Shown in pieces: positions 1-10,095 of a stretch of DNA of 64,000 nucleotides; the first letter of the stretch is position 1; each line of letters begins with the position of its first letter. The notes beneath the pieces were generated by a model. It saw nothing but the letters and a program-made list of their open reading frames with translations, ran no database searches and had not been told where the DNA came from. Location of the stretch: the NCBI GenBank assembly GCA_928724745.1, contig CAKMXJ010000008.1:620001-684000 (forward strand). Direction: 5' to 3'. Origin of the DNA: Anthracocystis setariae (taxonomy: Eukaryota > Basidiomycota > Ustilaginomycetes > Ustilaginales > Ustilaginaceae). The position numbers were made by a program, and so were the translations under genes.

Positions 1-1649
1 TGAAAAACCCGTTGAGTGCGACGTTCGCCGAGCCAGAACCTGCGGGCAACTCTACCATCAACAATGAAACTTCGGACGATGCAGGGCACGATGGATCGCC
101 AAGCAGTCCCAATTCGTCGGACTCTTCGCGATCTTCGCACTCATCTGACTCCCGCGGTACCTCGGCTAGCAGCCAGAGTGATCAGGATGTCGACGAGCAC
201 GAACAAGTGACGGCTATCTTCAAGCCCGGAGGACGCGACTGGCAAAAGCTCAAAGAGGCGGGCATCAAGAGCCGCGAACGACAAAGCCAAGCTGCTGAAG
301 AAGCGACGATCATCTCGGAAGCTCAGCAACAACTCGCCATCACGTCGGAAAAAGTCAATCAGCTGATGAACCGCAGTGGCCGAGCCGCTGGAGCTCCTAG
401 TGAACGCAAGGACGAGGATGATCTGGCCAACCTGAGTCTCGCCGCCGAAGACGACGAGGCAGCCAAGGAAGCAGCGGATGCCGCCGCCGACAGCTTGCTG
501 TGGAAGTCCAAGAAGGTGCTGCGTAGTCATCTGGATGCAGTGCGCGCCGTCGCTTTCCTGCAAAACGAACTGTGTCTGCTATCGGCTTCGGACGACAACA
601 CGATCAAGTACTGGAACTTGGACGAAGGCACACTCAATCAGAACGGTGCCAAATCAGGTACCGAGAGTCAGCCTCTGGTCACTTTCCGCGGCCACTCTGC
701 TGCAGTGACCAGCCTGGCAATCTCGCCGAACAAGCGTCGCTTCTACTCTGGAAGCTTGGACTCTTCGATTCGCGCGTGGTCGCTGCCAGATCACTCTGTG
801 GAAGCATACCCGCCGTTCGAAAAGACGATGGAGCTAGGCTGTCTGGTGGGTCACTCGCAGGCGGTGTGGGATCTGGCGGTATTGCCCGACCGCTCAGACG
901 AAGAAGGCCGATTGGCGAGCGCTTCGGCGGACGGCACGCTCAAGATCTGGAGTGTACAGGCGGCTTCGAGCAGCAACGGAGAGAGCCAAGGCGCACCAGC
1001 GGTGCTGCAACTCAGCTGGGACTACTTTGGCAGCGAGCCGTCGGCCGACACGGCAAAGGAACGCGAGAACCTTGAAAAGTCGGGCACGCTTCCGGTTCCG
1101 ACGAGCGTCGAGGCGTGCCACTCGGACCTACGGCTGGTGGCAGTGTCGTACTCAAACTCGGTGGTGAAGCTGTTCGAGGTGGACACAGGTCGGCAGGTGC
1201 GACAGCTCAAGAGCGACGAGACGTTTGACGGTACGGCGGAAACGCAGATCAACAAGCTGGTGACACACCCAACGCTGCCGATGCTGATCACGGCGCACGA
1301 AGATGGGTACATTCGAATGTTTGACATGGACACTGGCGCTTGCACGTTGTCGATGGTGGCTCATTTGGATGCCGTGACGAGTTTGGACATTGACGCGAGT
1401 GGATTGACGCTGGTGTCGGGTGGACACGATTGCAGTGTAAGGTTCTGGGACATCGCTGGTGGAAGTTTGGCGGGCAAAGAGGGTGGTGTGGGTGGAGAGC
1501 AGGTCGTGGCGTCGACAGCGGTATGCCGGCAAGAAATCAGCTCGCATCGCAAAAAGGCAGGCGAAGGCGTTCTGGCGGTCAAGTACCATCCGACGGCGCC
1601 TTACTTTGCTTCAGCGGGTGCAGATGGCGTTATTCGTATTTATGGATAA
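1..1649 (+). CDS. Striatin-family WD40 scaffold protein, C-terminal part (5' end outside window)
   Basis: The frame is open to the left edge and has no usable ATG near it, so the N-terminus lies outside the window. About 545 codons are visible. A Ser/Asp-rich stretch is followed by a linker reading FKPGGRDWQKLKEAG, then WD40 repeats from about codon 165 to the end. Blocks such as LRSHLDAVRAVAF, HPTLPMLITAHED, AHLDAVTSLDID, SGGHDCSVRFWD and YFASAGADGVIRIY match the striatin / Far8 C-terminal propeller, including its tail of the form SAGAD-[GA]-x-x-[RK]. Striatins scaffold the STRIPAK phosphatase-kinase complex, which acts in hyphal fusion and development in fungi. The expected caveolin-binding and coiled-coil regions would be upstream and cannot be checked. 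The family call is strong; orthology to a named gene is inferred. Confidence 0.88.
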   Translation, partial: KNPLSATFAEPEPAGNSTINNETSDDAGHDGSPSSPNSSDSSRSSHSSDSRGTSASSQSDQDVDEHEQVTAIFKPGGRDWQKLKEAGIKSRERQSQAAEEATIISEAQQQLAITSEKVNQLMNRSGRAAGAPSERKDEDDLANLSLAAEDDEAAKEAADAAADSLLWKSKKVLRSHLDAVRAVAFLQNELCLLSASDDNTIKYWNLDEGTLNQNGAKSGTESQPLVTFRGHSAAVTSLAISPNKRRFYSGSLDSSIRAWSLPDHSVEAYPPFEKTMELGCLVGHSQAVWDLAVLPDRSDEEGRLASASADGTLKIWSVQAASSSNGESQGAPAVLQLSWDYFGSEPSADTAKERENLEKSGTLPVPTSVEACHSDLRLVAVSYSNSVVKLFEVDTGRQVRQLKSDETFDGTAETQINKLVTHPTLPMLITAHEDGYIRMFDMDTGACTLSMVAHLDAVTSLDIDASGLTLVSGGHDCSVRFWDIAGGSLAGKEGGVGGEQVVASTAVCRQEISSHRKKAGEGVLAVKYHPTAPYFASAGADGVIRIYG

Positions 1650-2508
1650 ACTCGTGATCGAGCATGCATCACTTTGTAGCCGACGTCGATTGGTGGCTAT
1701 CTAATCGTATTCAGGATTTCATTGATGCTTTGAGGTGTGTGACAGAGACCAACCAGAGCACAGTACTGCTATGTGTGGGTTGGATGCTCGAATGTGAATG
1801 GTTGGAATGATTGACATCCGTCCATCCATGGCGGCTCTTAATTCGGCCAATTCGGATCAACGTTGGCTTATCTCTGAAATTCCAAACCACCACGTGCAGA
1901 TTCAAGCGCATGACTCTTGCTTTGTTTGTCTGTCGTCAGCGTGGTAACTCAGGCTTTGGCAAAGACGTCCCTTGGACATTGGCTTTTGACATGAGATTAG
2001 GAATGGCAAGCTGTCGAGCGACTGAAAGAGTGTGTGTGCATTAGAGCAAGCCGGGGAATTATTATAAAGTGCAGGCTCGTGCGGCGTTGTTTGAAAGGCG
2101 AGAGAAGAGAATCGGCCGCTCCACTTTGTCGCACTCGGGCCGTCAATGAAGCGCGTGCTTGAACTGTGTTGCACATTCAATCCTTCTCAACTTCCTTTGT
2201 CCCCTCCTTCGTCTTTGTCTTCCATACTACTCGCCTGACAATTTGGCAGTGGGTCAAGGTGCACATTGACGAGCGTTGGTTTTGGGCAAGCTTCACAGCC
2301 CCCCCACACTATCCCAAGCACGCCAAATCATCCCCGACCTCGTTTTCCCCAACCACCGGTACGATACAGTTGCCAAAGCACGCCATTCGACTCGCCTTGC
2401 CAAAACACTCCATCACCCCGCCGCATGTACCCCCAGTAACGCTTCGCCCGCTCCCGCACCCTCCAAATCAGCGCGTTCGTTGGCCGCACACAGTGCACAT
2501 CTCCCATC
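1650..2508. other. Intergenic region between the striatin gene and the transporter gene
   Basis: No convincing coding sequence. It contains the 3' flank of the striatin gene and the promoter and leader of the transporter gene. A TATA-like ATTATTATAAAG lies near 2058. The last 250 bases before the ATG at 2509 are C-rich and pyrimidine-rich, as is common in fungal 5' leaders. Confidence 0.6.
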
Positions 2509-5500
2509 ATGTCTTCAGGTACGTAGAACGAACAGCGCGCATACGCCCATACTTAGCGGCGAGGTGATCACAGTCTGCTGGCATGGATCAAACCAAACTG
2601 ACCACCATCCGCTTTCGCCTTTGTTCCGTATCGATCTGCCCCTGCATCGTCTGTACTCGGATCTATGAACACCAGGCGGCCATCCCCACGAGAGCTCGTC
2701 TCTCCTCTATCAGACTGATTCTTCCGTCAGAGGGCGTCGCGAATCTTTCAGCGTCGGTCGCTTGATCAACCCCTTCCGTGCCAACTCCACATCCCAACCC
2801 GGAATTGATGCCTTCGCTTCAACACAATTTGATACCCGTCGACCCAGCAACGCAGTGGACCCCAACAGCCCGCAATCCAAGCTAGCAGGCCAGCGCAGAC
2901 GCAGCAACAAGTATCCCCGTTCCGTCACCTTTAACTCTCCCAACTCATCCTTCCCGCCGGGACCCAAGCAGGAACCTAACCGAGGCTCCACCTACCATCC
3001 AGCTACAAACCCTCGCACCGCCGCCATGGATGAGGATAACGACTCTGGCTGCGACATGGAGCGCCAGAGCTCCACTTGGAGTCGTCGCAGCATCAATTCT
3101 TCCGCGTTCAGCCAGCTCGAAGGCCGAAGCTATCGCTTCCAACAATCTCAGGATTCCAACCCTCTGGCCACCTCGCTGGTGCCTGGCTCGTATACCGCCA
3201 CTTCGACTTCCATCCGAGACCACACCGCCCAGCTCGCTGGCATGATCATGTCCGATGATGAAGGCAGCGCTGCTGGCTCTCACGTCTACAATATCGACCA
3301 AGAAAATTCGTCTTCCAACGCTCAGCTCTTGCCTCCGCGTAAGAACAACTCAATCGACTTGAGCCCAACCACTTCACCCATTCCTTCTTTGGGCGTCCAA
3401 GCTGGACCAAGCAATCTCACTCGCGCCATGGCTGCATCTCAAGCCAGCCCTCAGAGCGCCAAGACCGAAACGCCCGACGACTCGGTCAGTCAAGCCACGC
3501 CTCGCGTCAGCACATCCGTGCTTGGTCTGCCTCAACCCGTGGCCACGCCCGAGGGCTTGGAACAAGAAGATTGCGAGCAGCACGACAAGAATCTCGCCAA
3601 TGCTCTTCAAGGTCAGCAGGAACCATCGCGGAGTCGCTCTCGTTCGCGATCGTCTGCAAGACACGCGTCTTCAAAACATCAGCCAGATTCGGCAGATCGT
3701 TCTGTGTCTCGAGACCGTCCCGAATCGGAAGCGACCAACCCGTCCTCCGTCAGTCAGATCAGCGTGCCCGACCATCATCGCGCAGCTATCGGTTATGGTG
3801 CTTTGGCACAGGCTGAACAGTCGGTGCTTGATTACGAACAGGGCGTTGCTAGACATCCGCGCAGGCCATCGCACCATCAACCAGAGCCTTTCGAAATTCT
3901 TTCGCCCTTCTGGTCTATCTTGCCCAAGCGATGGAGACCAGGCAAAGGCGAGGTGCCAACACGAGCGTTCAGCCCGATGGAACACGCTCAAGATCTCGTC
4001 GCGTCAGCCCGTGGCATCACTTGGAAGTCGGCAGCCGAGGCCAGTGTCGAGCCCATCCGTCTCATGCCGGCTGTCATCCTCGGCATGCTCATGAACGTCC
4101 TCGATGGTGTATCGTATGGTATGATCATGTTCCCTGCCGCGTATCCGATTTTTGCCAACTTTGGCGGTGACGGTGTCTCGATGTTCTTTGTCACGTGCAT
4201 TCTCTCGCAGCTCGTCTACACGCTTGGAGGATCCATCTTCAAGGGAGGCAACGGAAGCATGATGATCGAAGTCGTCCCGTTCTTCCACATCCTGGTTCGC
4301 ATCATCATCGAACAGCTTGGAGACGACAACCCGAAAGCGGTGATTGCCACTACCATGGCTGCGTTCGCGCTCTCGTCGATCCTGACAGGTCTGGCGTTCT
4401 TGCTGCTGGGTGCGCTCAGGCTGGGCGTGCTGATTGGATTCTTCCCCCGTCACATTTTGGTCGGTTGCATCGGCGGGGTGGGCATCTTCCTGATCGAAAC
4501 TGGTCTGGAAGTTTGCGGTCGCTTGCAGTCCGAGGACGGGTTTCAGTACAACCTCGATACGCTGCGCTACTTCTTCCAATCGGGTCACATGGTCGCACTC
4601 TGGCTCCCACCTCTGCTGCTCGCGGTCTTGCTGAGAGTCATCACTACGCGTTTCCACCACCCACTCATCTTCCCCGGCTACTTCCTCATGATCCCCGTCA
4701 TCTTCTACATTGTGGCGTCCGGCGTTCTCGGCAATTCTATCCAGGATCTTCGAGACGATGGCTGGGTGTTCGACATTGGCGAGGCGGCGAGCAAGGCGTC
4801 GTTCTATCGCTTCTACACCTACTTTGATTTTGGCCAGACAAGTTGGCGCGCGCTGTGGGCGACGATGCCGACCCAGTTGGCTCTGGTCTTCTTCGGCATT
4901 CTCCACGTACCGCTCAATGTGCCGGCGCTCGGGGTCAGTATCAACGAAGACAATGTGGATACGGACCGGGAGCTGGTTGCGCACGGTCTCTCGAATATGA
5001 TGGCAGGGCTTATCGGCGTGGTGCCCAACTATCTGTGCTACGTCAACAGTGTGCTCTTCTACCGCGTAGGCGGTGGATCGCGACTCAGCGGACTCATGCT
5101 GGCAGGAGGTACGACGATGTTGATGATCGCCGGGCCGGGAACCATCAGTTATCTGCCGATCATGATCGTCGGTGCGCTCATCTTTGTGCTTGGTATCGAC
5201 TTGGCCAAGGAAGCTTTGTACGACACGGTGGGGCGTGTGAATGGATGGGAATACCTGACGATCTGGGTGATCGTCATCGTCATGACCTACTGGGACTTTG
5301 TCATTGGCATTCTGGCGGGCATCATCATTGCATGCTGCTTCTTCGTGGTGCAGACGTCGCGCCGTAAGACGGTGCGCGCCATCTTTGACGGCAGTGTAGC
5401 ACGCAGTACGGTGCGTCGCCACATGATTCAGCGTCATTTCCTGGACGAGGTCGGAACGCAGACGCAGATCATCAAGCTGCAAGGGTTCCTGTTCTTCGGT

Positions 5501-6571
5501 ACGATCAATTCGGTGGAGAATTTGATCCGACGGGCGCTCGACATTGCGGCCTGGAACCAGAACCCGATCCGGTTCCTGATTGTCGACTACACGTTGGTGA
5601 GTGGAGTCGACTTTTCGGCGGCCGAGGCGTTTTTGCGCATCAACCGTCTGCTGATGGCCAAGGGGGTGTTGCTGGTGTTCTGCGGTCTGACGCCGGACAG
5701 CGATGTGGGTGTTGCTCTGCGCAGTGTGGATTTGTGGGCGGATCGGAGCGAGAATCTCGAGGTGTTTGCCAATCTCAACGAGGCGCTCGAGTGGACGGAG
5801 AATGAGTATCTGCGGGGGATGTATGCGTCGAATCTGATGGCGGCCAAGGTGTTTGGGAGGGCTTCCATGGCGGCGGAGGGGGGATTGACGGTGCCGGATC
5901 AGAAGCGTAAGCCGGCGTTTGTTTTGGATCATTCGTTTGAAAACTCGCCGAGGCGGCATCATTTGCATGAGGCGGCAAAGACCGCGGTGCAGAGTGGTCG
6001 AACTACGCCGATTTCGGAGATTGTGCCGGCGGTTGGTGGTGGGGGGTTGGATGGGAAGGATCAGCCGGATGCGAGTGCCAAAGCGGCGGTGCAGGTGCAG
6101 CCGGTGCCGTTGTTGGCGATCACGCTAGGCGCGTATTTGGATGGATCGAGCACGACAACGGTGGCTGACGAGACGGCGTTGTTCGTCTCGCTGGCACCGT
6201 ACTTTTGTTCGATGCGGCTTAGTCGTGGCGAAGTGCTGTGGTCTCAGGGCGACATTGCGGATGGCGTCTATTTGATCGAATCCGGGATCGTCAAGGCGAG
6301 ATACGACTTCCCTCAGGAACAGTATGAGATCAACGAAGCTATGCTCGCAGGTACCATCGCGGGAGAACTCACTTTCCTGTCGAAAAACAAACGCAACACT
6401 ACCGCTTACGCTGACACCGACGTCAAACTTTGGCTACTCGACCAATCCGCGCTGGAAAAACTCAACACCCAAAACCCAAAAATCCATCGTCGCTTTGTCG
6501 AAATCCTCCTTCGCGTCGCCGGCGACGAACAGGAATGTCTCATGAGCTACCTCGTCTCCCGCCTCAGTTAA
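2509..6571 (+). CDS. SulP/SLC26-family transporter with STAS and cyclic-nucleotide-binding-like domains (Vsb1/YGR125W type)
   Basis: Proposed exons are 2509-2518 and 2676-6571, giving 1301 aa. The 10-nt first exon (ATG TCT TCA G) precedes a GTACGT donor. A CAG acceptor at 2673-2675 restores the phase and yields MSSGGHPHESSSLLYQTDS. The long frame has no ATG at its own 5' end and is closed by a TGA at 2666, so an upstream exon is needed. About 450 residues of Ser-rich cytosolic N-terminus lead into roughly ten to twelve membrane segments (about 465-890). A STAS domain follows (about 930-1045), then a C-terminal cNMP-binding-like domain (about 1150-1290) that keeps the GEL and Arg of the phosphate-binding cassette (AGELTFLSKNKRNTT). 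This architecture matches yeast Vsb1, a vacuolar membrane protein needed for basic amino acid storage. Substrate here is not known; sulfate is an alternative. Confidence 0.87.
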
Positions 6572-6693
6572 AGATTGGGGCGAGCGGACACACAGTCAAA
6601 AATCCCCAAACCCGATTCTTTATTGATGCAAAAACAGGATGTGATTGAGTGGTAGAGTGACGACGGGGGAGGGGGAGGGGGAGGGGTTTTTTT

Positions 6694-8109
6694 TTAACGC
6701 TTTGCGTCCTTCAATCTGGATTTGAACTGGTTGAGTTTCTTATGGTTGGCGAGACGAGCTTGATGATTATGATCGGATCTTTGACCAGCTGTAGACTGTG
6801 GAGCTACGCGAAAGCCAGCAACGACGGCTTGTGGGATACCTACGTTTCTCCTACCCTTATCATGGGATTGAGCCGCAGCTTGGCCACCCAAGCCGACGAT
6901 GCGCTGACCAAACGCATCGGGATTCCACTCTGCCGACGCCACATGACGATCACGATACGACGACGACCTCTTCAACACAGGCCTAGACCAAACCTCGATC
7001 AAATGCTCGGCACTGCGCTTGATCTTGGACTCGACCTTGGAACATAAACTGTAAAACACCACCACCTTACCCAACCCACTCATCTTGAGCGAAATCGTAT
7101 CGATCGTCATGCGCTCCAAGATCTGGAAAAACTGGTGCTGGATGTTCAACGCCGGCAAACTTTTGTCCGGCAGAGGCTCAAGCCAGCGCTTGACTCCTTC
7201 GAGCAGGTTGTTATCCAGGATCGACTGCTGCAGATGGTTCTTCTGCAGCGTAGCCACCACTTTGGGCAGCAGTTTGAGTTTGTTGGTCGCCGGTTTTTTC
7301 AGTCGGTTGGCTTCTTCGTCTTCGTCAGCGGCGACCACCATTTCTCGACGGAGCGCAGCCACTTCTTCGTCCGCGAGAAGGTCCAGGTCGTCCTCGCCGG
7401 CTCGTTTGCGAGGCGCTTTCTTCTTTCCCGCTCGAAGTGCTTCGTCAATCATTCGATCCGTTCGCGCTCGTCGAACTGAAATCCCGCACATCGCAGTTGA
7501 CAACAGAGCGTAAGAACATCGTCAGCCATCTTGTCCAACAGATGAGGAGAGGAAATGTGAGGACAAATGTGGCAACTTACCTTCAGCCTCAGTCATGTTA
7601 GCATAGGGGTCTTCTTCTTCTTCTTCTTCTTCTTCTTCTTCTTCGGGATCCTGGGGCGCTCCTTCGGCCGCCACCCTCGATACTGGTGCGTCCGGGCTGA
7701 GATGACGTTTCTTCTTCTTCTTCCTGACGATGGCAGCATTGGGATCGTTGGCATCCCTCATCTCCCTCTTCCTGAAAGTAGGCAAGCTATCTGGATCGTC
7801 TTCGTCATCTTCGTCGAAGATCGCGGCGGTCCTGGCTACAGCCTCGGTATCTTCGCCCCTTACCACCGTGGTGAGGGTATCTGGGTCGGAAGGAGGGATG
7901 ACATCGATATTACCTTCAACCTCGCCTGCTGGAGCGGGCTGCGTGTCGACTGGGTGTTGCGCTTCTGTTTCAGTGGTTGGCGGTGGTGGCGATTGTTCGG
8001 GAGCGGATCCAGCTTGGTCGGCGGAGAGCTGTTCGGGCTCGAGTTCGACGTGTGCAGTAGAAGCAGTGACGAGCTGTGGGGAGGCAGACGGCTGTTCGTC
8101 GTCCGCCAT
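6694..8109 (-). CDS. IWS1: Transcription elongation factor IWS1/Spn1
   Basis: Exons on the minus strand are 8109-7581 and 7475-6694, giving 436 aa. The donor reads GGTAAGTT and the acceptor TTTCAG; the join is in phase (a split GTT codon). The first 176 residues are acidic, with a run of about ten Glu encoded by a GAA/GAG repeat, and carry Lys-rich patches. The conserved core (about 240-330), including [31 protein letters not shown] and [11 protein letters not shown], is the TFIIS N-terminal-like domain of Spn1/IWS1. A basic C-terminal tail follows. The family binds Spt6 and RNA polymerase II during elongation in the nucleus. It is transcribed toward the transporter gene, with 122 bp between their stop codons. 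Confidence 0.93.
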
Positions 8110-8473
8110 GATTGCGATGTGTCAATGTGGATGGAGACGAGAGAAGACGTGAGGGTGGAATGGGGTTGCTTGCGCATTTTGTGGCCGAGCAAAGGCCCAC
8201 TTGACTTGAACTCGACACGTGAGTTTAGCCAAAAAAAATTTCCGACCCATGTGGGAATGATCGGTTCAACATTGCTCTTCGCAAGAAAATTCGGTCAACA
8301 CTCAACCTTGATGCTGATGATGCTACCGCTCTACATCACCGAATAGGAGCCACTTGAAATGTGACGATACATGATCTAGAATGGGATGCCCAGATGAATT
8401 ACAGTGTAGAAATACAAGTGCCATGACCACCTTTCGTCAAAGCAGCGAGGGATGTCCAATCCAGCAGCATACT

Positions 8474-8761
8474 TCACCTCTTCTTTGTCTCTAGCAACGA
8501 TCCTCCGGCGCCGCCTTTGCCCTCAGCTTCCATTCTCTTGATGCGCCTGTCCACGACGGATGGGATGGGACAGCTATCCGCCTCGGCGTCGGTGCCTCTC
8601 TGGTGGTAGAATTTGGCGCAGCAGCGATAAAGGTCGTCGATGAGGTGTTCGCACCGTGATTGGTCGAAGCCCGACTTTTGCAGACAAGATTGGATGGCGC
8701 ATGCTCGAGGATAGCATGGGTTCGGATGATCCGGATCTAGCTCGGGTTTGGTGGCGGACAT
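8474..8761 (-). CDS. CMC4: Twin CX9C mitochondrial intermembrane-space protein, Cmc4 type
   Basis: A 95-aa protein. The frame extends a few codons upstream to a TTG, but the first ATG is at 8761 (MSATKPELDPD). The cysteine pattern is C16-x9-C26 and C37-x9-C47, with extra cysteines at 21 and 48. The residues around them (ACAIQSCLQKSGFD, and LYRCC) match the Cmc4 / p8MTCP1 family. These proteins fold as a disulfide-stapled helical hairpin after Mia40-dependent import into the intermembrane space. There is no cleavable presequence, as expected. It lies upstream of IWS1 on the same strand but 364 bp away. The identification is good for the family; function beyond that is inferred. Confidence 0.85.
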   Translation of the reverse strand: MSATKPELDPDHPNPCYPRACAIQSCLQKSGFDQSRCEHLIDDLYRCCAKFYHQRGTDAEADSCPIPSVVDRRIKRMEAEGKGGAGGSLLETKKR

Positions 8762-8894
8762 CGGATCGAACAAAGTGGGCGGCGGTTGGGATCAAGGACA
8801 GCGAGCGATGCGAGGGGTGTGTGGCTGATCCTGAGTAATCACGACCGGATTTGTTCGGGGTGCTCACCAAGCCGGTTGTTGGTCTTGATGCGAC

Positions 8895-8922
8895 AAAGAA
8901 AGAAAGAAAGAAAGAAAGAAAG
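8895..8922. repeat. (AAAG)7 microsatellite
   Basis: Seven perfect AAAG units, read directly. They lie just upstream of the Cmc4-type gene and may be length-polymorphic. Confidence 0.95.
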
Positions 8923-9231
8923 AGGGAGGGAGGAGGGTTGAAGAACGTAAATTTGATCAAGAAGAAGCATGGTGAGGGAGAGAAGAAATCGCTAAATTGG
9001 ACAGTCGCAAAGGATGCATTTCAAGTGGAGCTCAAGCTCACTCAGCTCCGTCGAATACCGCATTTCGCTGCGTAGCGATAAGCAGCTAGCTATCCAGTCA
9101 GGGCTGGCTGCTGTCCACTACTTCTTCACTTGACTGACAACAGTGACCACCACCAAGGCGAGTGACTGTCGTTGAGGTGTGCTAAGTGTCACATCGAAAC
9201 TGGGCTTTTTGGCGAGCCAACTTTCTGTATC

Positions 9232-9264
9232 GTACTGTACTGTACTGTACTGTGCTGTGCTGTA
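9232..9264. repeat. Degenerate GTACT / GTGCT tandem repeat
   Basis: Tandem 5-bp units GTACT grading into GTGCT. The same CTGTACTGT-like words recur in other intergenic parts of this window (near 54410, 55230 and 63375). Confidence 0.85.
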
Positions 9265-10095
9265 GAATCACATTTTGAGCTTTTGATCTATCACTTCTGG
9301 ATGCTCATCAGCCGAATAGTCAGACCTCATTTGGCTCGTCAAGGTTAGAGGTAAAGCAAAGGGTCAGCGATGGATGTCTAAGCGAGGCAAGAAGCAAGAC
9401 ACCATCAAGATTAAAGAAAGTACTGTACCATCATCATCATCAAGATTTCTGCCGTTCCGGCCGAAGCTGCCTCATATCAGACATGAAGTCGAGCGTGCTG
9501 AATAGCCCACACGGAGCTCGCTCGGGTCGCTGCTGTCGAGCATCAAATGAAGCTGTAGCTCTCCAAGTCTGCCAATTTTCCCTTTAATGCAGCATTTCTG
9601 GGTCGCCTTCCATTGTGTTGCTCGGATAATGTATGGTCCCTTTCATAGGCAGAGTCGATGGCTCGGACCCTCCAGAAGCAGCTGCTAGTGCGTTATATGC
9701 AGTTTGAGTTCTCCAGCCTCCCTCTTTTTGAAAACATGGCATTTGGCCGGCATTCATCCTGCCTTGAAGCGGATCAAAGCGTTGTCGAAGATGCATTGCT
9801 CCTTGAACCGCCTTCATCTGGAAGCGATTACCACTACCTACGCCTGTTCGTATGCATGTGCCAACGTCTCAGCCAGGCCTCAACTTCTTCATGGCCCACA
9901 TCTCTTATATAGTCATATATAGTCATTCTCAAACTTGGCATCCCAAGTCATCTCTTCCACCATTCGCTCCAAAACTCGCCCCCCCCCTCTTTCGGCACTG
10001 CAAGCTTTGACAACAACGACGCTTCCAAGCGGCCGCAGCAAGTCGCAAGTCAGCCTGGCGGACCCGAAAAGCTGCCTCGACCGAAACCGCTGACC

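Larger units (their letters stand above)
8762..10095. other. Intergenic region with simple repeats
   Basis: No supported gene. It holds an AAAG microsatellite (8895-8922) and a GTACT-type repeat (9232-9264). Two TATA-like boxes (TTATATAG and CATATATAG, about 9905-9922) lie about 180 bp before the next ATG and probably belong to its promoter. Confidence 0.6.

Noticed and set aside
4004..5968. 654-codon open frame antisense to the transporter gene
   Set aside because: The His/Arg/Asp-rich composition is that of an antisense shadow of a biased GC-rich coding sequence; no domain and no start context.
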